Source of the DNA: Ganoderma boninense
Taxonomy: Eukaryota; Basidiomycota; Agaricomycetes; Polyporales; Polyporaceae
Length of the DNA stretch: 64,000 nt
Reading direction: 5' to 3'
Assembly (NCBI GenBank): GCA_002900995.3
Contig: CM035313.1
Location: 124,001 to 188,000 of the forward strand
Shown here: one piece after another, positions 10,213 through 21,782 of the stretch
How the letters are laid out: each line of letters opens with the position of its first letter
Position numbering within the stretch: the first letter of the stretch is position 1
The notes under the pieces: generated by a model
Databases searched by the model: none
What the model was told of the DNA's origin: nothing
What the model saw: the letters and a program-made list of their open reading frames with translations, nothing else
Translations under genes and position numbers: made by a program

Positions 10213-12400
10213 ATGTTTGAGAGAATCAGTACGTGCGTATGCAATTTTGGATGGAGGACGCTGGCTGACGCAAGTGAACAGATTGTCAATGGTGCAGAGG
10301 AATGTCCTTTGCACAGCGCGATGTGTCACAAGGAAGCGAAGAAGTGTCTCAAGAAGCTGATGAATCTTGGGATGAAGGCCACATTGCGACGCAGTGAGCA
10401 CCACTCCTCCGCAACGGTATCTTGAAGTCAAGCATGTTCCAGTGCTGCTACGTGATGGACATTGGATCGTTTCTGAAGGCCAGATTTCTTGTCACTGTTC
10501 TGAATGTTAGTGACGTGTACAATATCAAGACTGAGAATGAGCGTACCTCTATGTACCAAAGGCCCGGGGATCCGAAGTTTTTTTGTACGATATGTCGACG
10601 ATGGTCTGGTCAGGACGTCTCGTAGATACGACGTGCTTGCTTCCGTTGACAGATATGACTCGAGATTCGATTGTACTATATATGTATACTTCAATGATAC
10701 TCGCCGTTGGGGCCGACGACACCCGAGAAGGCCCAGACAATTTCTGCTGAACATCTGTTGCTGAGAACGTTAGCACCAACCAGAGAAGATGGGATAAGTA
10801 GACTCACCTCGTGTATTCGGGGAAAGGAAAATATCATACTGGACGACCCGCCAGCATCTATGTGCCTCCGCACCGTATCCTTCTCCTCGCCGCTCCGTCA
10901 GCGACAACGGACGTCGTCTCGCTTCACCATGGGTCGCGTACCTCGGGCGGATACCTACCCCTCTTAATTGCTCTGTACATGCAAAACTTCGTAAGAAGTG
11001 CTGTCACCTTGGGCGCATACTGCGGTAATCCTGGCCCGACAGGGGCAGAGACGATGAAGACTCGCCTGGAGATAATACTGGTATTGTGGGAAGTTTTCTT
11101 TCGTATGCGAACGATGCGGAATCCGTCGAGTCTGCCTTTTCCTAGCGATCAAGGATCTATTAGCCTGAGTATCACATCGACCTCAGCTCCGGATGCGGAC
11201 TCGTCTTTTACAGTGGCTGCTGCACTTGACTAGCATTGACTGAGAGAATCAGTGATGGACGTTATATAGCAGTAAGCGAAATGGGCTGTGAATAATGAAG
11301 GACGTGATACTTTGGATGCACGGTACGGAGAGCAGACATGGTGGGATGAAAAGATAGCACCCGGCCGAGCGAGACCGCCCATGGTAGGCAAACAAGGCCA
11401 AATACACGCCTGGTGGCCGCTGTGCTCTGTTGACTGCCCGAACGCAACCCGAACCTGACACACGTCTTGCCTCCCCTTCTCTGCGACGGATGCTGATCTT
11501 CTCAGACACCATAGAGCTCATAGCACCAGTCGCAGTGCCCAACAAAAGTCATGCGGTAGGACATCGTCGACATCTCTCCCACATGTACATTGCCCACACC
11601 CATCCGAGCCAGGTCGAGCCATATTCATTTGACATCTCATTCTTCCATCTCACAAATGTTCACAGAGGTATGGGAGGGTACGATGTGGCAGCGTGTAGCA
11701 TGCAGAGTGTACAGGATGGTATGAATGAAGGTGAGCATAGTTCGTTGTCGTTGAATTGCGTCCAACCCCGATAAGCTCCAGGATCTCTAGAGTCCCATCC
11801 ACCTTCGAACGCTGGAATACCCCTCTATCTGGCACTCTAGGCTGTCTAGTCCTCGGTCCTCTTCTTGCGCTTCGAATACCGCTCCTCGTCGGTCCTTGAT
11901 CCTCGCTCCACAATCCAGCACCACATCGAGAACTCCACTGAAACCCGAACACGGGCCACACTGGCATGCGTCTTTGTGATGTTACAGGTGCGTACTCTCC
12001 CTCTAATTTACCATGTACAATGAACTGAAAACGTGTGCTTTTTGTCCTCCCGCTCATATCTACGACATCGACATGCCCATTCGCAACTTTCGCGACCATT
12101 CAGTTCTGCGCATACACGCATGGAGCACTTCTGATCGTCACCTCCGACCTGCTGCACTTATCTCTGCCCTCTCGGCATTCGCTAGGATGGCTTGGATACG
12201 CAATCGGCGAGGGCTGCTTCCTGCGCGAGCTCAAGCTCAATCTCCAGACCGTCTCGTGCACCATCCATATCCGCTGTCCCAGCATATGAGCCCCGTGTTC
12301 TCGGTACGCAACATACTCTGGACCTCTGGCAGTTCTCCGTCGTCCTGGGATAGGAGGCTGCCCCACGAGAGTGTCATAGGCGATGCTGCGGAGCGGGGCG
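10213..12400. repeat. Downstream flank of copy A; degraded duplication, no intact gene
   Basis: Several stretches can be matched by eye to sequence downstream of copy B and again at 60.4-61.9 kb. Examples are 10555-10720 with 47340-47505 (former 3' untranslated region), 11240-11500 with 48050-48315, and 11780-11960 with 48605-48840 and 60790-60990. Identity is roughly 60-75 percent by eye with many indels. No open frame of credible length survives, so it is read as ancient segmental duplication. Confidence 0.6.
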
Positions 12401-12699
12401 TTATCCTGTCGTGGGCCGCAAGAGGTGGACGGAAGAAGGCTCGCACCCTGCTCAAGATGCGGCGACGGCGCTCCAGCCGCGAAACGACCTGTGAGGAGTT
12501 GCCGGAGTGCGGTGGTGGAGCACGCCCCGTGCGAAGGCGGAGAACGCAGAGGGAGACAGCGTTGGCCGCCACGAGGCCGCCCAGCATACGAGAGAAGACT
12601 GCGCCTCCAAAGGAAGACGTCGACATGGAGATGGAGTCGAGCAAGAAGACGTATCCAGCAGCCAGACCATCGAAGGTACGGTCCACGCGATCCCGGCGA

Positions 12700-15000
12700 T
12701 CCTATACCAGAGCGGAAGGGCAGAATGCACCTGGACACGGGCACGGCCTCTCCGCCGAAGGCGGCGGAGGCTGGTGAATGGCTGAGTCTGTTCTTGGACA
12801 AACCCAGCGAGAACGTCGTCACCAAGGACCACGTCAATAGCAAGGTCGTCAAGACGGGCGCGAGGAGATGGCCTTGAGTGAGCCGGCAGTCCAGACTGTC
12901 GGTGTACGCGGGCTTGAGAGCTGTGACGAAGGAGCAGGCGTTGCGAGCCGACGGGGACGTAGAGGTACGTACATCGTTTCGCGAGCTCTCAGAGCGGGGC
13001 TGAGCTCGGAGGCAGGGCGAAGACGAAAGAACTTGGTCGCCGGCGGACACGGATCGCGCTCGGACACATATGCAGGACAGCGAACTCACCTAGAATCTAT
13101 CTCATCGGCGAGCGCAAGGAGGGAAGAGGTACATACCGCCACGCACGGCGCGCTCCCCTCTGAGACTGACCCGCGAGCGATTGCCAGTGCGTGCGCTCCG
13201 AAGATGGATCCGCCGGATACGCCGGGAGTTGCTTGCTCTGCACGTTGAAGGGAGGTATTCGAGAAGGTCGCGCGAAGGTCTAATGGTGGACAGAGACCCC
13301 ATTGACAGACTCCGCTGGCCGTGCGGTTCGAGGCGGACGAGCCGGCAGGGTACTCGACTGGGAGACGGAGGAAGGCGGATTGACATAGGGGAGACTCACC
13401 TGGGCTGTATCTCTCTGGAGGAGACACCCGAGAGTGTCGAGGCTATTCAGCGAGTGGCGAACGACGACAGTTCTCGATCGGTATTTGCCAGCTGGCGGGC
13501 TCCGAGGGCTACTCTGGTAGTGGGGGGCTTTTGCCAGGGGCAGGTCAAATTCCGAGAGCTGAGAGCAGGAGTAAAGTGCAGCACGGAAGTCGAAGGAGCA
13601 CGCGAGCGCGAGGAGGTGGTACAGAGGAGGGAGACGTCCGAGACTCCCAAGGCCCGGGCCAGACGCGAACTGAGATGCGGTGGCTCATAAGCGCCGACGG
13701 ACTTGACCTCACCCGTAAGTTCCATTTTCCATGAATGCGCCACTGCCTTGGAATTGACAATCCCTGTATGCTCCCCAGATACACCCAGAGGCCGAGTATA
13801 ATCAAGAGGTATGCTTGCCTCCTCATGTGTAGCATTCTGTCGACGCGTCCAGCCCGCCGCCACGCAAAATGAACCTACAAGACGCACGAAAAAATATAAC
13901 CCAGCTTTGCGAACATGCCTCCCGCAGCCGTCAGGCCCATCTCTTCCGGTGGAACTCATATCGTGGATCATTCGAATGACGTCCAACCCATGCCCTCAGG
14001 CCTGAAACCAGTGCCCTCCTACTTATCGGGAGAGAACGCAAAGTGTTCGAACGCCACACGGTGCCCGCCGGAAACCTGAAACGTCGCCATGCACCTCACA
14101 CTGCCTGTCGCCTACCCTCCACACCTGCACCGTCTGGCCCACGGCCGTAGAAGCGACATCTCGCCCGCACGGCGAAAACTGTGCTCTCGCCACGGGTGCC
14201 CCGGGACCTTGAAGTGTTCGATGCTGGTCGTCTCGGCCCAGACGTGCCTTGCGTTCCGTGCCGAAGCAGCTGCAGAGAACTCCGAGGACGATTTTGCCAT
14301 CGGGCGAGGAAGCGTCACGCATGCTCATGAACTTGCTCCTCTTGTCAGCCATTTGCGCGAGCATGCCCTCGGTCGTCGCGCATCAACAGAGCCTAGAACA
14401 GGACCACAACACAAGGGGCGGCGGCGAGCTGCGTACGTGCTTCTGCAGTGGTCGGATCGAAGTCGACGATGGTGTCGCGCGGCCGGTATCGTGCTTGCCA
14501 GCTTGAACTAGGCCCATAGTCACACTATCACCGTCAATGGAGCTCCAGAGGGATCGTTGTAGACTGCTCTACGCGACGTTCATGGTGCAGGCTGCCCCAC
14601 TCGACTCAACGGCCAGGAGGGTGGCGGCACAGTCGGACCGCGTGCTCCGTGGAGGCAGAGAAGCGCCAGACGCCGAGAGGGTGATAGCCGCTCCTCTCCC
14701 CTCGTCCACGACCTCGATGGGGCCCGAGGACGGGCTGTCGACGGCCTTGCTCTCGCGTATGGCTCTCTTTCTTTGGCTGCAGTCTCCGTGTTTCTGTCCC
14801 TCGGCACTTGCATCCTCACCTCCCCAGTCTCGTCTTTCAGGCCCTCGTTTGTCTGCAACCATTGCTTCGCCGTCGGCATGCCTTCCGACACACGGTGTGG
14901 TGTTCTCAGCCTCCTCCTAGCGAGAAGAGCGCTCTTCGACACCGTACATAGCACTGACGGGCTGGCCAGCATCGTCTTTCGACCCCGGTTCGACGACCAT
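12700..15000. repeat. Degraded duplication matching 62.25-63.65 kb
   Basis: 12770-13100 aligns with 62270-62590 (shared blocks such as GGCGGACACGGATCGCGCTC against the same with ATGGATC), 13300-13400 with 62790-62890, and 14640-14830 with 63410-63600. Between 13.7 and 14.6 kb this copy carries extra sequence containing the WD40 relic at 14023-14364. Frames here are short and interrupted, and I accept none as a gene. Confidence 0.55.
14023..14364 (-). pseudogene. WD40 relic, minus strand
   Basis: The fragment reads SPDGKIVLGV, then ARAQFSPCGRDVAST...VQVWRVGD, on the minus strand. The same two blocks occur in the same order in gene C (PPDGTLVLGV and ARFSPCGRFIASAD...VRLWSL). There is no upstream or downstream open frame able to complete a propeller, so this is a decayed member of the gene C type, not of copy A, which lies on the plus strand. 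Confidence 0.6.
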
Positions 15001-18000
15001 CGTCATATCCTCCCGAACTTGACACCCCGAACCAACTGCAGATGCTCGGGACTTGCCTCCGAGTAAGCTATCCACCGCTCTCTCTTGCTGCAATGAATGC
15101 TACGTTAATACTTGGCTTCTTTTCGTCCCTTCTGCCAGATGGCACCCCTCAGAGACACACTGCTTGTCCTGGCAGGTCGCCTCCTTCGCCACGGTGATTG
15201 CGCTTGCTGGCGGGACACTGCTCTGCCCCTCAAGCTTTTACCATCCGGTATGCCATAATATGACATTCTCACCCGTCGTCTCATGCTGACACCTTTGCTT
15301 ATACAGCTCCAGAATGCCAGGCCTCGAGCAGCGACGTATGCGCCGCCGTAAAAGTAGAACACGATCCAACAAGTCACTGCTGCAGTCCGTCGTCCAGGTC
15401 GGAGGTCTTTCTCGATCTCACGATGCTTTGACGTAAATTCACGGAGTTTTCATCTGAAGGTCTCGAATGACAGCATCACAAACACTCCCGACTGAACCGC
15501 CCAGGATGTGAACACGAACATGATCCCCGGTATACGGGAATCCGCTCCCGCATGGTGAACACTCAAGGGACCCCCGCAGAACGACCCATGTGGGCACTTT
15601 ATTCCTTCCTGCGGCCGGGTGACTTGTTCTTGTTAGATCGACGGGACTGCCGCTGCCGCAGAGTGAGCCTCCCACTGTGGTTCAGTACCTCACGCCTGAA
15701 ACGCTATTCAGGCTTCATGCGAACACGGAGAAATACGCTCGAGGTGGTCGAAGATCATTCGCCATCGAATCACGCAGATGTCGAGGGTCGACAACACCGC
15801 TGCCTCGACAAACACCGCGTCGCTCAGGCTGGTCACTTGCGACCGCGTTGTCATGGCTTGGCTGTCTGGAGGGTATATCAGTACCTTCACTACAGAGACG
15901 GGCGAACCTCAAACGCAGCGCAGTACGGCTGTTGGAACAGTAGCCTGGCACTTACGAAACGATCTGTAGGTGGCGTACGAGTAAGTCGCGCTTTACTCGA
16001 GCCTGATCTCTTGGAACACGCTCTGACGCACATTCACACAGCTCGTGTTCGTCTCCCGGACGAACGCACCCTGTCGCCCGAAGCTCCGCTGGAGTCAAAA
16101 GAAAGGCGGCATGGAACGCGCGTTTCATCATGAGAACATGGCGAACGGCGCCCGCAGGCATTCCAGAGGGGCAGACGCCTCCAACGAAGCGTAGAGGACA
16201 CGCACAGGCCGTTTGAGATGTATGCGGCCCAGTCGGCACCCAACGGCACGAATCACGAAACCAGATGCGAACATGGTGGAACATGGACACAATATCACTG
16301 GATACCTGCCATCCCTTCAATGCAACGTGATTTCCTCCAAGGCGTAACCTGCGTGTGAACAGAGGGCAGACCGGACTCGGATACTCTGCGAGATGGCTCT
16401 CGAAGGCGAACGCGGAGAATGACCATGCGGACGGTTGGCTCCGCTCGAGTAAGTTCGCTGAGGCCATTCCCTGGACTGTTCCTAACCTGCGTTCCCAGAT
16501 TCCCTGTTAATCTTCCGTGACGGACGTACGGGGTATCGTCGAGAAAGTTGGACGAGGCTGAAAATAATGTGTTTCGTGCGATGTCAGTATCATTCAGACA
16601 AAGCGGCCACAAGACCCGGCTTTCGGTGAGCAATCCATCCGAGTGTCGCCCTTGAACGCGATACCAGGACAGTACATACATTGCGACCCGCAGGTATGGA
16701 TGCAGCCAATCTGCCATCAGGAAGAGTCGAAGGGAACCCCCCGTCAGCCCGAACGTGGACTCCGAAGCCGACGAGCCTCGGCACATCAATTTCAAGCGAG
16801 CACTGTATGGAGATTATCTGTGAACGCCGTACGAGACGAACGGGATTCTATGGAGAAGAGACGCCGAGGGAGACGTACCGCGTCCTGAGCACATTCGGGT
16901 GAGTAGGTGACTGTTCATGCACGCTGTCGGCGCTGGTGACGCTGACAGCAAGCTACTCGCGTCTGCGAACAGCAAGAGCAGGGATCACGCTGCGTCGGCG
17001 GCGAGCGATCCTAAATTATAGCAGCGGGTGCGACGGCAGGGGAGACGTCCTCGGGGATTAAACACAACTATGTCTGCTACCTACGTTGGTTAGGCGACGA
17101 AGGAAGCTCGGGCGAACCTGAAACGACCTCTTTTGGGCTCAGAGCAGCCGGGCACGAGGAGACGGGCTGCATTTCTGCTGCGTACAGTAAGCGGATCAGG
17201 GATAGCTCCCGCGCCGCTGAGCAGAGGCGACGCTAACTGCTTGTACCACACTTCAGATTAATTCTCGCATCCAATGCCGCCGTTTTTTCGACGAGGTTGA
17301 AGAGATCTCCTCCATTCACGCGTCTGCATTGCATGCGAGTAACAGTGCGCTATCCGAAACGGCCTTTCCACCCACGATCTGTCCAGGAAAACATTTCGAA
17401 CGAAATGCCTGGTGCATCGAGGCCCCCGTGTCACCGGTTTGACGCCGCTGGCGAAGCAGCTCAAGCTCATACGTGAATCGGTCGCCGACCACCGACGGAT
17501 CCCAGACCCATGCGTAACACTCAAGTCCTGGGATTGGACTGCCGCCACGACTACCGCAGCCCGCGATCACTCGGGAGGACTGATAGGATGGGAGACGGCG
17601 GCAGTGCCAGTCAACGTGAAAAACGGCCGTCTCGATTTGTTGGATCGCGATGGGGGGGAGACACCTCCCGCCGCAAATATCAAGACGCCATCACTCAGCA
17701 TATACCTGGAGGCAGGCCACTGCGGTATTCGCAAGCCTTTCACAGAGCTGGAGTCCCGTCGTATGTGTACATGCGAGTCTCTCGGACTGAGGCTTTCGCA
17801 GGCACTCTGTGTTGAGCGGCCGAGAGAGGGACCGTCCGCCGCGGCTCATAGGACGTGGTTGAGCAGGGGACAACCGAGCTGCGATGGCGATACAGGCGTA
17901 CAGGTCTGGAGTTCGAGCACCGGGCAAGGAGACTGGCTTCGCGAAGCCGGACGATGGGGACACATTCGCCCGCCGAGTCCGGCGGCGGCGGCGCGATCAT

Positions 18001-18209
18001 GTTGTATGTAGACCATCTATTTAGTCACCCCATTCCGGGGTTGTCAATATATTTCTTGCCGGAAACAAAAGCATGCATGACGTACCGAAATAAGCCAAGG
18101 GGGTCTTGAAGGAGCAGGCCGTGCGCAGAGAGAGAGGGAGGCGGAGAGAAAGAGAGGCGTGACCAAGGGCTGGGCACATAATTCCCGTAGAGTACCCTGT
18201 AGTTACCAT
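15000..18209. other. No intact gene recognised
   Basis: This 3.2-kb stretch has only short, overlapping frames on both strands with no recognisable domain. Weak WD-like patches on the minus strand around 15.7-15.95 kb could be further relics, but the similarity is too poor to call. It ends at the proposed left end of the KDZ element. Confidence 0.5.
18202..18209. repeat. Candidate left target-site duplication of the KDZ element
   Basis: GTTACCAT directly before the left terminal repeat compares with GTTACAAG (37426-37433) directly after the right one; 6 of 8 positions match. An 8-bp duplication is, as I recall, what Zisupton-type elements make. Its decay is in line with the decay of the terminal repeats. 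Confidence 0.5.
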
Positions 18210-18264
18210 ACAGCCGGGTCCTATAATTCCCTGGACATGTCAGGCAGCCGGCCCCGGCCCGGTT
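18210..18264 (+). repeat. Left terminal inverted repeat of the KDZ element
   Basis: It starts ACAGCCGGGTCCTATAATTC. The inverted partner starts ACAGCCCGGCCCTACAATAG. The shared core continues with CCTGGAC and AGCCGG; matches then thin out, though ATAGCTGTGC/ATGGCTGTGC recurs further in. Confidence 0.65.
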
Positions 18265-18599
18265 TCCTCCACATAGCTGTGCCCTCCCCTCGGCCGGGCT
18301 CTCATATACGTTCTACTTCAACCATCATCGCTGCCCCTTTTGGCGTGCTGTAATACCTTTCATAGACTTCATGGAAGCAATGCATCCGCAATGCGATGGT
18401 AGTATGCCCCCTAACGACCTCATATGATAAACGTCATAGCTAGCATCGAAGGCTTGGATCCAAAGGCCGACATCCCTCATACCCAGCCGGGACAGGCACT
18501 TCGAAAGCTTGAGTGACATTCTTAATTAATCTTGTGTTCATGTCGATAACCTCTCATAGGTACGTCTTCCATCGGGGTAAGGAGAGGGGTCAGAGTGCT

Positions 18600-20760
18600 G
18601 GCTGATTTGGGTGGGAGGTGGCCCCGGCCGCAAGGCGACTGCATGTACGGCTCACGTCCGGCCGGTCTTCGCACCTGCGAGAATCCCACCCACCTCATCA
18701 TGCGTCTACCACGGTGGGGCGCTACGGATTCCCGTGAAGGCGACCTGGCCGGGAGGCCAGTGCGGTGAATGCTGACGCCTGGCCGGGATTTGCACCTCAA
18801 AGTCCTCCGCCGGGAGCTCCAGGCGTCGATCGCGGTACGTGATCACGTCAGTGAACAGACATGATTTCAGTAAACGCTCACAGACACTTTACAAACAAGG
18901 GGGGGCAGACGAAAAATTCGGGGGGCGTACCCGGCCGGGTGGCGAGTGCCAGTACTGCTGCCACCCGGCCGGCCGTCGCATTTCGAGGACTCATGCACGG
19001 TGCGCCGACTGTCGGTCCGGCTCATTTGTGATTTGCGCGGATCTATCATATACTAAAGCATGTCTTGCAGCCATATTGAATGCCCCGCGCACGGCACGGA
19101 AAATCGAGGGGGGCGTACCCGGCCGGGAGGCGAGTGCAGGTACTGCTGACGCCCGGCCGGGAGTCGAACTTCGAAGTACTTCCACCAGGCACACGTTGTG
19201 TCGGTGAGGCCTGACGTTGAGTTGCGCGGTTCAGGCATATACTAACTACTACTTTCAGCCATATTGGATGCCCCGCGCGGGACACGAAAAATCGAGGCGG
19301 GCGTACCCGGCCGGGAGGCGAGTGCAGGTACTGCTGACGCCCGGCCGGGAGTCGACCTTCGAAGTACTTCCGCCGCGCGCATGATGTGTCGGTCGGGGTC
19401 AGCCATACTTTGCACGGACTTTGCACATACTAACGAGCACTTTGGAGGCACTTGTGGTCCCCCACGCGGGACACGGAAGGTCAAGGGGGGCGTACCCGGC
19501 CGGGAGGCAAGTGCGAGTACTGCTGACGCCCGGCCGGGGTCGCACCTCAAGCACTCATACCTGGTGCTTCGCCCACGGTTCGTCTCTCGAGGGCGTCAAC
19601 CCTCTCATGCAGGCATCCGCGGGGGTACGTCTCAACATGCATGCATGCATCTAAGATTGAATAATATTTATTAGCTTCCTTGCTTTCGCCGCGCAGCTCA
19701 CGAAGTTTCGGAGGGGGCGAACCCGGCCGGGAGGCGAATCCAGCTACCGCTGACGCCCGGCCGGGGTTCGTCTCTCGAGGGTGTCGAGAAGGCGCACCGG
19801 GCATCGGCCATGGTGCGCATTATATGCCGCCTACTTGTATTGAACTAATCTACGTTTTCAAGGTCCATGCAGCCGGACGCGGCCCTCGCGAAATTTTGGG
19901 AGGGGGCGAACCCGGCCGGGAGGCGAATCCAGCTACCGCTGACGCCCGGCCGGGGTTCGTCTCTCGAGGGTGTCGAGAAGGCGCACCGGGCATCGGCCAT
20001 GGTGCGCATTATATGCCGCCTACTTGTATTGAACTAATCTACGTTTTCAAGGTCCATGCAGCCGGACGCGGCCCTCACGAAGTTTCGGAGGGGGCGAACC
20101 CGGCCGGGAGGCGAATCCAGCTACCGCTGACGCCCGGCCGGGGTTCGTCTCTCGAGGGTGTCGAGAAGGCGCACCGGGCATCGGCCATGGTGCGCATTAT
20201 ATGCCGCCTACTTGTATTGAACTAATCTACGTTTTCAAGGTCCATGCAGCCGACGCGGCCCTCACGAAGTTTCGGAGGGGGCGAACCCGGCCGGGAGGCG
20301 AATCCAGCTACCGCTGACGCCCGGCCGGGGTTCGTCTCTCGAGGGTGTCGAGAAGGCGCACCGGCGTCGGCCATGGTGCGCATTATATGCCGCCTACTTG
20401 TATTGAACTAATCTACGTTTTCAAGGTCCATGCAGCCGGACGCGGCCCTCACGAAGTTTCGGAGGGGGCGAACCCGGCCGGGAGGCGAATCCAGCTACCG
20501 CTGACGCCCGGCCGGGGTTCGTCTCTCGAGGGTGTCGAGAAGGCGCACCGGGCATCGGCCATGGTGCGCATTATATGCTGCCTACTTGTATCGAACTAAT
20601 CTACGTTTTAAAGGTCCATGCAGCCGGACGCGGCCCTCGCGAAATTTTGGGAGGGGGCGAACCCGGCCGGGAGGCGAATCCCACTACTGCTGATGCCCGG
20701 CCGGGGTTCGTCTCTCGAGGCTGTCGAGAAGGCGCACCGGGCATCGGCGGTGAGGGACAT
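18600..20760. repeat. Left satellite array, ~188-bp unit with paired CCCGGCCGGG palindromes
   Basis: The first CCCGGCCGGG of each unit begins at about 18930, 19118, 19306, 19495, 19722, 19911, 20099, 20286, 20473 and 20662, so the period is 187-189 bp with one longer interval. Two degenerate units precede at about 18622 and 18745. Each unit carries a second CCCGGCCGGG about 35 bp on, then a hairpin-capable GCGCACC...GGTGCGC. Units from 19.7 kb on are nearly identical, those to the left are diverged. The array sits just inside the left end of the element. Open frames across it are repeat artefacts. Confidence 0.93.
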
Positions 20761-20962
20761 TGCTTTCACGCACGTACAGCATGGTGAACACAGAGTAAGC
20801 GCCCTCGTTCGCGTCTCTGCACCTCAGCAGGTCTCTGTCTGGAGTCTGGATGCAAGGATCGTCGCATTCAATCTGGCCACTGTCAACATTCTTTTCAACC
20901 GGTTGGATACATTCACATTTACTAATCAGACAAGCTCAGCTTTAGCTCCGTTATTCTTCCCT

Positions 20963-21669
20963 CTATTCCCTGCAACTGACACTCCTTTTGGAACAATATT
21001 TTGGCCAATGACTTGTACGCCTTCCCGGAAGTCGCTTCGAGGTCTGCGCGGTCAGATTCGAACAGCGGTATTGGCGGACCCTGAACGCCATGTCAACACT
21101 GGAACGATGTTCATGTCTGCTACATACCACATCCAGCGTCGGCGCCGTCCACCACCCTGGCATCTCAGGACTCTCAGCTGGCGGTGCCGCCTTCCACAAC
21201 CACCATTTCGGAAACCCCCAGTTATCTCCCCCGCTGATCGGTCCTCTCAGCAGTGATTGCGCCGAGGCCAGGTATTCGTCTTTATCCAGCCGAGACAGAT
21301 CAAAGGCGAGTCTTCTATGCCTCCAACTGACTGCGCCGAAGAGATGCACTAAGGGGGGCAATTCGTTTGTGGCGACTGCAGAATGCTCGGCCGTGACCCC
21401 GATCGAAGATGCTCCCTCCATACCAATCGCCGAAATCGCCATCCACTGGGACATCGTACCCATTTTAAGCTCAACATACTAGAACCTCTGCGATATGATT
21501 GGCTCACCAACTCCCGTGCGATACCATGGTTCCATCGGCGCAACGTCAGAACGTCGGCGTTGTTCGGAAAGGCTTCAATCGCCTCAGCGATGCGGGATAT
21601 GGTGATCAATACCTCCAGTCGAGATGACCACACAGTGTCTGGTCCCTGCGAGTTGGTGGATGCGTCCAT
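20963..21669 (-). CDS. Small two-exon gene of unknown function in the KDZ element
   Basis: Exons 21508..21669 and 20963..21445 are joined by a 62-bp intron (GTGAGC...CCCAG), both in phase 0, giving 214 residues. The ATG at 21669 opens MDASTNSQGPDTVW. The middle has a Trp/Gly-rich block (GPISGGDNWGFPKWWLWK). It is followed by a basic C-terminus that may be poorly modelled. It lies 113 bp downstream of the transposase stop on the same strand. I do not recognise a family. Its frame and intron support a real gene; the absence of any domain keeps confidence moderate. Confidence 0.5.
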
Positions 21670-21782
21670 GGCGAATAGAAAGAAGTGTGATTGGTCACGG
21701 CAATTTTCACAGCGTTCAATATTGTATTACATAACCATCGGCGTCCACTTCCCGAAGCACCGGCACCATTCTACTTCGCCGT

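Noticed and set aside
12013..13690. Several 100-330-codon frames on both strands
   Set aside because: They overlap each other in GC-rich duplicated sequence, have arginine/serine-rich shadow composition and are not conserved in frame with the copy at 62-63 kb.
15700..15960. Possible WD40 relic on the minus strand
   Set aside because: Only a loose resemblance to a blade; no conserved Trp-Asp or Gly-His spacing.
18600..20760. CRISPR-like array
   Set aside because: The units are ~188 bp tandem repeats with no unique spacers, in a eukaryotic region without cas genes.
19680..20787. Long open frames through the satellite
   Set aside because: They arise because the unit length keeps some frames open; the encoded peptides are simply the repeat.
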